64,000 nucleotides of DNA from Firmicutes bacterium UBA4845 (lineage in GTDB: Bacteria; Bacillota; Clostridia; Tissierellales; Sedimentibacteraceae), in NCBI GenBank assembly GCA_002399975.1, contig DHER01000147.1, forward strand, positions 1 to 64,000. Reading direction: 5' to 3'. A program made the position numbers and the translations under genes. Within the stretch, counting starts at the first letter, position 1. Every line of letters starts with the position of its first letter. Positions 8,396 to 17,435 of the stretch are shown one piece after another. Under the pieces are notes generated by a model. That model searched no databases and was not told where the DNA came from. It was given only the letters and a program-made list of their open reading frames with translations.

Positions 8396-8503
8396 AATGT
8401 TTCCTTAAGTTTATAGATTTAATTACTGTTTTATTATACATTTACACTCTTTAAAAATCAAGCGATTTAGAAACAGGGATTTTTTTCGTTTAGATTATTC
8501 CAT

Positions 8504-9751
8504 TTACAAATTTTCATGTGAGTCAGGTTTTTTCCCCATCCAGCCTTTACCTTCAATAATACGTGTAACCATCATTGCAGCAACCGTATCGCCGGTTGAG
8601 TTCAGGCATGTTGCAGGAGGGTCAACCAGGAAACCTATGGTTGCTATAATAGGAAATGCTTCCGGAGGAAAACCATACATATTAACAATAAGCATTTCTC
8701 CAATTAACCCTCCTCCGGGAACCCCTGACATTACAACTCCTCCCAATATAGAAAGCGATATTGCCATAACATAAGTTCCAATTCCTGAGAATTCCTTGCC
8801 AAATATTCCGAAAAGAAACGATATTTTTAAAATTGATGACAGAACCGTACCGTCCATGTGCATTGTAGCACCTATGGGAAGGACAATTTCACGTACATCT
8901 TTAGGTACACCAATGCGTCCGGCTGCTTTCAGGTTAACAGGCAATGTTGCTATTGAACTTTGAGTTGCTATTGAAGTAATCGCCGGCTCAATTATGTTCT
9001 GAAAGAATGTTTTTACTCCTAAGCTTCCGCCTGCAAAATAAGTATAAGCTGCAAACGCAAAAAAGAAATAAAAAATACACAATGGATAGTAAATTATCAT
9101 TGCCCTTCCATAGGCGCCTAAAAGCTGAGGCCCGAATTCTCCTATAAGGCTTGCAAAGTACGCACCTAAGCCTATAGGAGCATACAACATAATTACGCTG
9201 ATAAATTTCATCATAATATTTGACAGTGCTTCCAATGCTCTGGCAACAATGTTGTTATCTCCTCCTACTGCGCTTACACAATAGCCGAATATAATTGAAA
9301 ATACAATTAACGGCATCATGTTGGAATTGGACAGCAATTTATTGAAATCATTAACAGTAAGTGCCTGAACAATTTGATCCGCCAGCGACAATTCCTCTAA
9401 TTCTCCTGTTGCTCCAATTACTATATTTGCTTCTGCCGCAGGAGGAAAAACTTTTACCACAATAAGAATTAAAACTGCAGCAATTAATCCCGTAATCACA
9501 AATATTAAAAACATATTTCCCAATATTTTCCCAAGGCGCTTCATATTTACCATGCTGCCTACAGCACTTGATATTGTAATAAACACCAATGGAGTAACAG
9601 CAGTAAACATAAGGTTCAAAAATATATCACCAAATGGTTTTAAAACAGCAGCCTTTTCTCCAAAAATAATACCTATAAAACTTCCGACAGCAATAGAAAT
9701 AATCAATGTAATAGAAAACCGGTAATTCTTCCAAAAAGTTTTTGTACCCAT
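8504..9751 (-). CDS. Dicarboxylate/amino acid:cation symporter (DAACS family)
   Basis: Sodium- or proton-coupled uptake of an acidic or neutral amino acid or a C4-dicarboxylate. The 415-aa membrane protein has about eight helices plus two re-entrant loops. The first is serine-rich (TQSSIATLPVN); HMDGTVLSSI and GVPGGGLIGEM follow, and the NSTGDTVAAMM motif of the cation/substrate site lies near the C-terminus. It is close to family length. It sits alone between tsaE and dapF. The substrate cannot be told from sequence; glutamate, aspartate and serine/threonine transporters all share these motifs. Confidence 0.85.
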   Translation of the reverse strand: MGTKTFWKNYRFSITLIISIAVGSFIGIIFGEKAAVLKPFGDIFLNLMFTAVTPLVFITISSAVGSMVNMKRLGKILGNMFLIFVITGLIAAVLILIVVKVFPPAAEANIVIGATGELEELSLADQIVQALTVNDFNKLLSNSNMMPLIVFSIIFGYCVSAVGGDNNIVARALEALSNIMMKFISVIMLYAPIGLGAYFASLIGEFGPQLLGAYGRAMIIYYPLCIFYFFFAFAAYTYFAGGSLGVKTFFQNIIEPAITSIATQSSIATLPVNLKAAGRIGVPKDVREIVLPIGATMHMDGTVLSSILKISFLFGIFGKEFSGIGTYVMAISLSILGGVVMSGVPGGGLIGEMLIVNMYGFPPEAFPIIATIGFLVDPPATCLNSTGDTVAAMMVTRIIEGKGWMGKKPDSHENL

Positions 9752-9856
9752 TTGACGCCCCCCATATTATTTTTTTCAGTTTTACCTTACATTTTATTTA
9801 TTAAATTGGCGAATATACCTTTGCCGAATCATTTATTAAAAATAGCCATTTAATAA

Positions 9857-10693
9857 TTAATACTTCAAATCTTCATCTACTACTTCCCCCGCCGCAACTA
9901 TATTTGTATCGCCTATAAGGTAAAGTTTCTCAATTTTATTGTTGCGCTGCTCAACCTCAACAAACAACTCCCCTCCAGGATTTATAATTTTAACTCTGCC
10001 GCCTTTTAAATAGCCTTTAATTATTAGAACTGCCGCTGTTGACGCAGAACCAGTCCCACAGGCCAATGTAATATCCTCAACACCTCGTTCATATGTTTTT
10101 ACAACTGCTGTACTGTCGTTTACAACCTGAAAAAAATTTACATTTGCACCCTTTGGAAATCCTTTGTAATATCTTATTTCCATGCCAATATCAAATATTT
10201 CGCTACTTTCAGCATGCTGCAAATCATATTTCACCACAGCATGAGGTAAACCGGGATTTCCCAATTCTACATATGAACATTCATATTTCACATTATCAAT
10301 TTCAATATCATTATTAATATTAATTATTTCAGGATTATTCAGCAAAACTTTAACCATTCTGCCATCAAGAACTTCTGAACTTACAATACCTGCACCTGTT
10401 TCAAATGTCATCTTCTTCCCTGCAATTTTGTTTACATAAGCATAACGCGAAATACATCTTGCTCCATTTCCGCACATTTCGCCGATACTTCCATCTCTAT
10501 TATAAAACCGCATTTTGAAATCCGCTTTACCGTCAGAAAAGTCAACTGCCATTAATCCGTCCGCTCCTATAGATACCTTCCTTTGACATAGTTTTTTTGC
10601 AATTGAAGATAACCTGTCGGTAGGAATTCTTAACTCCATATTATTAATAATAATAAAATCATTGCCAGCTCCCTGCATTTTAAAAAAGTTCAT
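9857..10693 (-). CDS. dapF: Diaminopimelate epimerase
   Basis: Converts LL-DAP to meso-DAP for lysine and peptidoglycan. The 278-aa product has both catalytic cysteines: MCGNGARC (about residue 73) and LACGTGSAST (about residue 217). The start at 10693 is preferred because AAGGGG lies upstream and the product then begins MNFFKMQGAGNDF as in homologues. An upstream ATG at 10714 overlaps the lysA stop (ATGA) but has a poor RBS. Co-transcribed after lysA. Confidence 0.95.
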   Translation of the reverse strand: MNFFKMQGAGNDFIIINNMELRIPTDRLSSIAKKLCQRKVSIGADGLMAVDFSDGKADFKMRFYNRDGSIGEMCGNGARCISRYAYVNKIAGKKMTFETGAGIVSSEVLDGRMVKVLLNNPEIININNDIEIDNVKYECSYVELGNPGLPHAVVKYDLQHAESSEIFDIGMEIRYYKGFPKGANVNFFQVVNDSTAVVKTYERGVEDITLACGTGSASTAAVLIIKGYLKGGRVKIINPGGELFVEVEQRNNKIEKLYLIGDTNIVAAGEVVDEDLKY

Positions 10694-10710
10694 AACGTAC
10701 CCCTTGATTT

Positions 10711-12009
10711 TCATTTTAGTGATTCAGGAATAACTTCATTTTCAATCATATGGCTATAAGTCTGCCTCTTAACTATAATTTCCGATTTGCCTTCCTTAAC
10801 AAGAATAACTGCCGGAAGAGGATTTTTGTTGTAGTTGCTTGCCATTGTATAACCATAAGCTCCTGTTGAAAAAATTGTAAATATATCTCCTCTTTCAGGC
10901 CTTGCAATTTTAGCATCTCTTATGAGTATATCTCCTGACTCGCAGCATTTGCCACATATTGTAACCACATCTGTCCTTGGCTCTTCTGCTTTATTTGCAA
11001 CAACTCCTTCATATTTTGCCTGATAAAGTGCCGGCCTTATGTTATCTGTCATTCCTCCGTCAACAGACACATATTTTCTTATCCCTTTAATATCCTTGAT
11101 AGTTCCTATTGTATAAAGAGTTATGCCCGCTTCACCTACAATGCTTCTGCCCGGTTCAATTACTACTTCAGGCCTTGCTATATTAATTTTTTTTGAAAAT
11201 GCATCTATTCTTTCCATCATCGGGTCAAGAAAATAAGCATAGGGTTTCTTATCATCAGCATCTGTATATCTTATTCCGAAACCGCCGCCAACATTTAATT
11301 CTGGCGTAATATAATTATATTTATCTTTAGTGTCCTTTATAAGCTTTAAAGTTATTTCCAACGCTTTTAAATGAGACTCATTATTATGAAGCTGTGAACC
11401 AACGTGGAAATGAAATCCCATAAAATTCACAAATTCAGAATTTATAGCCTGTTTTATTGCAGAGAATATAGCATCATCATCCAAAGGTATTCCAAATTTA
11501 GAATCCTTTTTTCCTGTTACTATATAGTCGTGTGAGTCGCTTTTTACACCGGGAGTAATTCTGTAAAGAATATTCATCTTTTTACCTTTTTCCCGGCATA
11601 TATTTTCTATTAAACTTAATTCATCCAGCCCATCAACTATTATTCTCCCTATATTGTATTCTACTGCAAGTTCTAATTCTTCAACTGATTTGTTATTTCC
11701 GTTAAACTCTATTCTTCCGGCAGGAAAACCGGCCTTGATTGCCGTATATAATTCTCCTCCCGAAACAATATCCATGCTCAATCCTTCTCTTTCGATTATT
11801 CTGCACATTGACAAAGTTAGAAACGCTTTAGACGCATAAGCTGCTCTTGTTCCTACATATTTATTTAAAAATGTATCCTTTATTTCCCTGCACTTTTCCA
11901 ATATGGCAGTTTCGCTCATAACGTATAGAGGTGTTCCATACTTTTCAGCCAATTCAACTGTATTACATCCGTCAAAATACAATGTGTTATTTTTTATTTC
12001 TCTATCCAT
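10711..12009 (-). CDS. lysA: Diaminopimelate decarboxylase
   Basis: PLP enzyme making L-lysine from meso-DAP. At 432 aa it is full length: the PLP lysine lies in YASKAFLT (about residue 60), with FHFHVGSQ, VGGGFGIRY, EPGRSIVGEAG and the active-site cysteine in CGKCCESGD. ATG follows TAGAGGAGAAAT. It heads the lysA-dapF pair. No lysine riboswitch was recognised upstream. Confidence 0.96.
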   Translation of the reverse strand: MDREIKNNTLYFDGCNTVELAEKYGTPLYVMSETAILEKCREIKDTFLNKYVGTRAAYASKAFLTLSMCRIIEREGLSMDIVSGGELYTAIKAGFPAGRIEFNGNNKSVEELELAVEYNIGRIIVDGLDELSLIENICREKGKKMNILYRITPGVKSDSHDYIVTGKKDSKFGIPLDDDAIFSAIKQAINSEFVNFMGFHFHVGSQLHNNESHLKALEITLKLIKDTKDKYNYITPELNVGGGFGIRYTDADDKKPYAYFLDPMMERIDAFSKKINIARPEVVIEPGRSIVGEAGITLYTIGTIKDIKGIRKYVSVDGGMTDNIRPALYQAKYEGVVANKAEEPRTDVVTICGKCCESGDILIRDAKIARPERGDIFTIFSTGAYGYTMASNYNKNPLPAVILVKEGKSEIIVKRQTYSHMIENEVIPESLK

Positions 12010-12452
12010 ATTTCTCCTCTAAAACCTACACTTTAAATTTCTAATTAACTATATTAAATTATAACTATTATGTAAGTATTATGCCAAAAATAATTTAATG
12101 TACATTAACATTAAAGCATAATTTAAAATGCAAAGCAATTAAAAATCATATACTATTGTAAAAAATGTCGAATCAATCCTACCGGATTATCTTAGAATAT
12201 CACCTGGAATAAAAATTTTAAATAAAAAGTGTGAATTTTAGGAAATTTATGTTTTTTAAAAGAAAAAATGGGTGCAAAACAAAAAGCTCACAAGTCAAAA
12301 ATATTGAACAATAAAATAGGACATGTTATAATAGTATGATTTGTTAGAAAATTATTCAAAATTTATTTTTCTTAATTATATATTTAAAGTTTTAAATATA
12401 TTAATTTATGAATAATATTAATATGTAAAAAGAAATAATCAAGGAGAACAAT
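12010..12452. other. Intergenic region between divergent lysA and murC
   Basis: 443 bp of very AT-rich sequence without a plausible reading frame. It holds the murC promoter (12304-12332) and presumably the lysA promoter. No riboswitch or strong hairpin was seen. Confidence 0.6.
12304..12332 (+). promoter_or_regulatory. Predicted sigma-A promoter of murC
   Basis: TTGAAC and a perfect TATAAT are separated by 17 bp. The predicted leader is about 115 nt, AT-rich and without an obvious structured element. Confidence 0.7.
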
Positions 12453-13805
12453 ATGAATCAAAAATTTAATTATATACATTTTATAGGAATTGGCGGAATA
12501 AGTATGAGCGCATTAGCAGAAATAATGATTGATGAAGGTGTCAAGGTATCAGGTTCTGACAAGAACAGCTCTCATATAACCAAAAAACTTCAATCATTAG
12601 GTGCAAAAATATACATAGGTCACGAAAGCAAGAACATAACAAATAACATAGATTTGGTCGTATATACATCCGCCATATCAAATGATAACCCGGAACTCCT
12701 GAAAGCCCAGGAACTAAATTTAAATATAATGGGAAGAGCAGAATTTTTAGGTATGATAATGAAAAATTACAAAAATGCTATTTGTGTTTCCGGCACCCAT
12801 GGGAAAACTACAACAACAGGTATGCTATCTTCAATATTAATAAAAACAGACATGGATCCTACGATTTTTTTAGGGGGGGAAATGGATTCATTAGGAGGAA
12901 ATCTCCTCAAAGGTTCCTATGACCTGATGCTTACTGAAGCATGTGAATATAAGCGAAATTTTTTAAAATTTAATCCTACAATGGAAATTATTTTAAATAT
13001 AGAAGAAGATCATTTAGACTATTACAAAGATTTAAAGGATATCGAAAGCGCATTTATAGAATATGCGGAAAAAATTCCGAGAACAGGACATTTAATAGTT
13101 AACGAAAAATATAAGGAACTTTTTAAACACTTAAACTGCAATGTAATAACCTTCGGCCCTTGTAAAGAAGCAGATTATTATCCGGAAAATGTGACTCTGT
13201 TTCCTATGCCGTCCTATACCTTAATGCACCAGGGTGAAAAAATTACAGACATAAATCTAAAGGTAATGGGCGAGCACAATATATTAAATTCGTTGGCCGC
13301 AGCTGCTGCATGCCTAAGTCTCAGAATCGATTCAAATACGGTCAAAAACGGATTGTACGACTTTAAGGGTGCCCACAGAAGATACGAATTCAGGGGAAAA
13401 TACAACGGAGCTACAATAATTGACGATTATGCCCATCATCCTTCGGAAATAAATGCAACGCTAAAGACCGCACGATCCAGTACAAAGGGAAAAGTTATAG
13501 CTGTATTTCAACCTCACACATATACAAGAACTAAAAAACTTCTGAATAAATTTGCAGAAGCACTTACTCATTCAGATGAAACCATCATTTTAGACATATA
13601 CCCGGCAAGGGAAAAAGATACAGGAGAAGTTCATTCAAAAGATATAATAGCTAAAATGAAATCTTTCAATAAAAACGGTCGATATGCCAATTCATTTCAG
13701 GAGGCTGCAGACATTGTCCGTTCTATTGCCTGTGAAGGAGACACGATAATAACTATAGGCGCCGGTAATGTGAATGAAGTAGCGGAAATGTTAATTGATA
13801 AATAA
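12453..13805 (+). CDS. murC: UDP-N-acetylmuramate--L-alanine ligase
   Basis: Adds L-Ala to UDP-MurNAc, the first amino-acid step of peptidoglycan precursor synthesis. The 450-aa Mur ligase shows the N-terminal GIGGISMSALA nucleotide-binding loop, the P-loop GTHGKTTTTG (about residue 112), LNIEEDHLDYY and the C-terminal DDYAHHPSE and FQPHTYTRT motifs that mark MurC among Mur ligases. ATG follows AAGGAGAAC. It is monocistronic and separate from the division/cell-wall cluster, 4 kb away on the opposite strand. Confidence 0.96.
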   Translation: MNQKFNYIHFIGIGGISMSALAEIMIDEGVKVSGSDKNSSHITKKLQSLGAKIYIGHESKNITNNIDLVVYTSAISNDNPELLKAQELNLNIMGRAEFLGMIMKNYKNAICVSGTHGKTTTTGMLSSILIKTDMDPTIFLGGEMDSLGGNLLKGSYDLMLTEACEYKRNFLKFNPTMEIILNIEEDHLDYYKDLKDIESAFIEYAEKIPRTGHLIVNEKYKELFKHLNCNVITFGPCKEADYYPENVTLFPMPSYTLMHQGEKITDINLKVMGEHNILNSLAAAAACLSLRIDSNTVKNGLYDFKGAHRRYEFRGKYNGATIIDDYAHHPSEINATLKTARSSTKGKVIAVFQPHTYTRTKKLLNKFAEALTHSDETIILDIYPAREKDTGEVHSKDIIAKMKSFNKNGRYANSFQEAADIVRSIACEGDTIITIGAGNVNEVAEMLIDK

Positions 13806-13813
13806 CCGACTGA

Positions 13814-13880
13814 TTTGTCATCCTGAACGAAATTTGAGGATTCCTTATTACGGTACCTTCATGAAGTTCAGGACGACAAA
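13814..13880. repeat. Imperfect inverted repeat downstream of murC
   Basis: Arms TTTGTCATCCTGAAC (13814-13828) and GTTCAGGACGACAAA (13866-13880) match at 14 of 15 positions across a 37-nt loop. There is no T-run. The CATCCTGAACGAA wording resembles small dispersed intergenic repeats known from other bacteria. It may serve as a weak terminator for the converging murC and ispA transcripts. Confidence 0.5.
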
Positions 13881-13932
13881 AACTTGCAAATATTCACAGA
13901 AGTACAACAGAAAAATATTCTTTAGTTATATC

Positions 13933-14823
13933 TTAATGATCACGGTTTGTCAAATATTTTGCAAGTTCTATTAAATAAGCAGCCTTGTCCCCAAAAATCC
14001 TCAGGTTGCCTGCTGCTTTCTCTGTAAGCTGATCAACCTGTCTTTGAGCCTCTTCTAATGATACAAAAGTTAAGTATGTAATTTTATTATTTGCTGCATC
14101 GCTTCCTATTGATTTTCCTAATTTCTCCAGGTTACCTGTTACATCTAAGATATCATCTTCTATTTGAAATGCAAGACCAATTTTTTCCGCATAGTCTCCA
14201 AGAGATTTTAACTGAATTTCATCTGCCCCTCCCAACAATGCCCCTGCCTGTACACTGCTCTTAATAATAGCTCCTGTCTTTAGTGAATACATATATCTCA
14301 AATCTTCTATGCATGAAATTTTTTCCATCCCGAACATGTCTACAACCTGTCCTCCTACCATTCCGTCCGCACCTGAAGAATTTGCAATTTCGGACAATGA
14401 CTTTAAGGCATTTCCTGTATCTGATTTAAAATTTAAAGCTGCTTTAAGACCTGTTTCAAATGCTTTGTTCAAAAGCCCGTCTCCTGCCAATATAGCTGCT
14501 GCTTCACCAAATTTTTTATGACTGGATAGTCTGCCCCTTCTGTAATCATCATTGTCCATGGCAGGCAAATCGTCGTGAATCAAAGAATATGTATGAATCA
14601 TTTCAATTGCACAGGCAAATGGAACTGCTGCCTCTTCATCGTCGCTGAATATTTCATAGGATCCAAGAAAAAGTATAGGTCTTAGCCTTTTTCCGCCTGA
14701 AAGAAGGCTATAATTCATTGCTTCATAAATCAGTTTTTGCGGATTGTCTTTTTCATCAACTATACCTTTTAAATACTGTTCTACTTTTCTTGACTTTTCG
14801 TCCATCCAATTTTTAAAGTCCAT
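13933..14823 (-). CDS. ispA: Farnesyl/geranyl diphosphate synthase (IspA type)
   Basis: Condenses IPP with allylic diphosphates to make C15 precursors for undecaprenyl phosphate and quinones. The 296-aa trans-prenyltransferase has the first aspartate-rich motif HDDLPAMDNDDYRRG (about residue 85), GQVVDM, and the second motif FQIEDDILD (about residue 230). Chain-length prediction as farnesyl is by similarity of motif layout. It is not next to xseA/xseB/dxs, its usual partners in Firmicutes. Confidence 0.9.
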   Translation of the reverse strand: MDFKNWMDEKSRKVEQYLKGIVDEKDNPQKLIYEAMNYSLLSGGKRLRPILFLGSYEIFSDDEEAAVPFACAIEMIHTYSLIHDDLPAMDNDDYRRGRLSSHKKFGEAAAILAGDGLLNKAFETGLKAALNFKSDTGNALKSLSEIANSSGADGMVGGQVVDMFGMEKISCIEDLRYMYSLKTGAIIKSSVQAGALLGGADEIQLKSLGDYAEKIGLAFQIEDDILDVTGNLEKLGKSIGSDAANNKITYLTFVSLEEAQRQVDQLTEKAAGNLRIFGDKAAYLIELAKYLTNRDH

Positions 14824-14940
14824 TTTTCACCATGCCTCTCTATCTTTTAAACATATAGCACTTTCCCTTTTGATTTTCTGAACATTATAACATACTCTTC
14901 CAAGTGATGTAAACTATATTAGTAAATAAACAAGCAAAGA

Positions 14941-14975
14941 AAAAGTCAGGATTATAAAATCCTGACTTTTTCTTT
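14941..14975 (-). terminator. Terminator of the cold-shock gene
   Basis: The hairpin AAAAAGTCAGGATT/AATCCTGACTTTTT is flanked by T-rich sequence on both sides and lies 16 bp past the cspA stop on the minus strand. Confidence 0.88.
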
Positions 14976-14990
14976 TTGCTGCCAATATAA

Positions 14991-15191
14991 TTATAATATG
15001 ACTACGTTAGCTGCCTGATCTCCTCTTGCTCCTTGAGTAACATCAAAAGAAACACTTTGACCTTCCTCCAAGGTTTTGAATCCATCTCCCTGAATAGCCG
15101 AAAAATGTACAAAAACATCATTTCCGTCTTCCTTTGTAATAAATCCATATCCTTTTTCTGAGTTAAACCATTTAACTGTACCCTTAGACAT
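14991..15191 (-). CDS. cspA: Cold-shock protein, CspA family
   Basis: RNA chaperone of 66 aa, a single OB fold with RNP1 (KGYGFI) and RNP2 (VFVHF). ATG follows ATAGGAGGTACTC. Its promoter lies about 125 nt upstream, giving the long 5' leader typical of cold-inducible csp mRNAs; the leader contains ACACATATAATATAT/ACATGTGAAT segments that could fold. Confidence 0.96.
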   Translation of the reverse strand: MSKGTVKWFNSEKGYGFITKEDGNDVFVHFSAIQGDGFKTLEEGQSVSFDVTQGARGDQAANVVIL

Positions 15192-15323
15192 GAGTACCTC
15201 CTATAAATTTAAAAATTTGATTCCATTGTATATAAAAATTCACACGTTTTTACATATTATATACAGCAACACATATAATATATAAAAACATGTGAATCTA
15301 TAAATACTCTGTAATACAGTTTT

Positions 15324-15352
15324 AATTTAACACAAAAAAATGTATTTGTCAA
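15324..15352 (-). promoter_or_regulatory. Predicted promoter of cspA
   Basis: On the minus strand a perfect TTGACA (15352-15347), a 17-bp spacer and TAAATT (15329-15324). Confidence 0.7.
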
Positions 15353-15416
15353 TACTTTTAAAAAAATATTTTTAATAAATTTTATTTTTTTACCACTCTA
15401 TTTCAAAGCTGACAGT

Positions 15417-15653
15417 TTAATATTTATCATTAAATGTCTCCTCAGTGTAATCTAAAATAATATTTCTTACAATACTGTCCATTGTCCCAATATCATAGTT
15501 ATCTTCAAACTTGGATTCTTTGACAGTATCCTTAAAGATATTGTAAGCCCTGGTGTATGAAATATTCATTTTTGCCAATTCATTAAGCATTTTTTGGCTT
15601 ATGGTTCCGCAAAAATCCTCAAAACTCATTTCTTGAGCATCCTTTTTAATCAT
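15417..15653 (-). CDS. Hypothetical protein, 78 aa
   Basis: No family recognised. It is an acidic, helical protein (MSFEDFCGTISQKMLNELAK at the N-terminus) with no signal peptide or membrane helix. Its ATG overlaps the stop codon of the ABC-F gene (TAATG), so it is translated with it. That coupling and its sensible amino-acid composition argue that it is a real gene, possibly a partner or regulator of the ABC-F protein. Confidence 0.6.
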   Translation of the reverse strand: MIKKDAQEMSFEDFCGTISQKMLNELAKMNISYTRAYNIFKDTVKESKFEDNYDIGTMDSIVRNIILDYTEETFNDKY

Positions 15654-17257
15654 TATACTGCCCTCTGTTTATTTTCTTTTCTATCTAAATATTCATCGTA
15701 CTGCATTTGCATATCGATCATGCCATTCTCAGTAATCTCAATTATTCTATTGGCAACAGTTTGAATAAACTGATGATCATGAGAAGAAAACAGCACTATT
15801 TCTTTGAAATCAATCAAGCCGTCGTTTAACGATGTAATGGACTCAAGGTCCAAGTGATTCACAGGCTGATCAAGAATCAAAAGATTTGAGCCCGAAAGCA
15901 TCATTCTCGAAAGCATGCATCTCACTCTCTCTCCTCCTGACAATACTTTTGCCGGTTTCAGAGCATCATCCCCTGAAAACAACATTCTTCCTAAAAAACC
16001 TCTTAAAAAGCTTTCAGACTGATCTTCTGAAAACTGCCTCATCCAATCCACAAGGTTTAAATCAACACCATCAAAAAACTTCGAATTATCCTTTGGAAAA
16101 TAGGACTTGGTTATGGTCTGTCCCCACTTAACCGTACCTTCGTCTGGCTCTATCTCACCTACAAGGATTTTAAAGAATGTTGTCTGTGCAAGCTCATTTT
16201 CTCCTATGAAAGCAATTTTATCTCCTTTATTTACCCTAAAGGAAATATCCTTTAAAACATTAATTCCATCAATTGATTTTGACAATCCTTCAACAGTAAG
16301 AATTTCATTTCCAACTTCCCTGTCCGAAGTAAACTTAACAAAAGGATATCTTCTTGAAGATGCTGGCATTTCTTCAACTTCTAATTTTTCAAGAAGCTTT
16401 CTCCTTGATGTTGCCTGTTTAGATTTTGATTTATTTGCAGAGAATCTTTGAATAAAATTCTGCAGCTCTCTTATTTTGTCTTCTCTCTTTTTGCTCTGAT
16501 CCTTCATCAGACGCTGCATAAGCTGACTTGACTTATACCAGAAATCATAATTTCCAACGTACATCTTAATCTTTTTATAATCTATATCTACAATGTGAGT
16601 ACATACTGTATTTAAAAAGTGCCTGTCATGAGATACAACTATAACAAGGCCTTCAAAATTCAGTAAGAAATCTTCAAGCCAGTTAATTGAATCAATATCT
16701 AAGTTGTTTGTCGGTTCGTCGAGAAGAACTATATCCGGATGCCCAAACAGCGCTTGAGCCAACATAACCTTAACTTTATCACCGCCATTTAAATCTCTCA
16801 TATATGAATGATGTAATTTTGAACCTATTCCTAGACCTTGAAGGACTTGGGCAGCTTCTGTTTCAGCATCCCATCCGTTCATTTCAGCAAATTCGCCTTC
16901 TAATTCAGAAGCTTTTACTCCGTCTTCATCAGTAAAATTTTCTTTTGAATAAAGAGCATCTTTTTCCTTCATAATCTCGTACAGTCTCTTGTTACCCATT
17001 ATTACTGTTTCCATAACCGGAAAATCATCAAACATGAAATGATCCTGATTTAATACGGACATTCTCGTATTTTTAGGTATTGTAACTTCACCTGCAGTAC
17101 AGTCAATTTCTCCTGACAGTATTTTTAGAAAAGTTGATTTTCCTGCTCCGTTGGCTCCTATAACACCATAACAGTTGCCTGTCATAAATTTTAAATTAAC
17201 GTCATTAAAAAGCTTACTCCCGCCAAACTGAAGACTTAAATTTGTTACTGTTATCAT
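15653..17257 (-). CDS. ABC-F family ATPase (YkpA/YbiT-like) with atypical second nucleotide-binding domain
   Basis: ABC-F proteins bind the ribosomal E site and act in translation or ribosome rescue; they have no membrane domain. The 534-aa protein has two ABC domains. NBD1 is intact: GANGAGKST (about residue 36), a signature written LNGGDK rather than LSGGEK, and DEPTNNLD. A linker rich in Lys/Arg lies at about residues 240-300. NBD2 has a degenerate Walker A (GENELAQTT), signature LSGGER and Walker B written LILDQPVNHLD, so the catalytic Glu is Gln. A switch His (SSHDH) remains. No drug-resistance role can be inferred. Cotranscribed with the 78-aa gene. Confidence 0.88.
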   Translation of the reverse strand: MITVTNLSLQFGGSKLFNDVNLKFMTGNCYGVIGANGAGKSTFLKILSGEIDCTAGEVTIPKNTRMSVLNQDHFMFDDFPVMETVIMGNKRLYEIMKEKDALYSKENFTDEDGVKASELEGEFAEMNGWDAETEAAQVLQGLGIGSKLHHSYMRDLNGGDKVKVMLAQALFGHPDIVLLDEPTNNLDIDSINWLEDFLLNFEGLVIVVSHDRHFLNTVCTHIVDIDYKKIKMYVGNYDFWYKSSQLMQRLMKDQSKKREDKIRELQNFIQRFSANKSKSKQATSRRKLLEKLEVEEMPASSRRYPFVKFTSDREVGNEILTVEGLSKSIDGINVLKDISFRVNKGDKIAFIGENELAQTTFFKILVGEIEPDEGTVKWGQTITKSYFPKDNSKFFDGVDLNLVDWMRQFSEDQSESFLRGFLGRMLFSGDDALKPAKVLSGGERVRCMLSRMMLSGSNLLILDQPVNHLDLESITSLNDGLIDFKEIVLFSSHDHQFIQTVANRIIEITENGMIDMQMQYDEYLDRKENKQRAV

Positions 17258-17337
17258 CTAATCATCCTTACTATATAATAATTACGCATTTTTTCCACAT
17301 TAAAGAATACCATACAAAAATGAATAATGCAAGAAAG

Positions 17338-17362
17338 AAAAAAGAAGGCGGCCTAGTGGCCG
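17338..17362 (-). terminator. Terminator downstream of ftsZ
   Basis: The stem CGGCC/GGCCG with a 4-nt loop (17349-17362) is followed on the minus strand by a TTCTTTTTTC tract. It separates ftsZ from the ABC-F gene. Confidence 0.8.
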
Positions 17363-17435
17363 TTTCGGTTTAAATATTTTACTTAACTGCATTTTAATAC
17401 AGCATCTTATATTCTGTTCTTAGAATTGATACCTA

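Noticed and set aside
12010..12300. Possible lysine riboswitch upstream of lysA
   Set aside because: None of the conserved lysine-riboswitch words or a terminator stem could be found.
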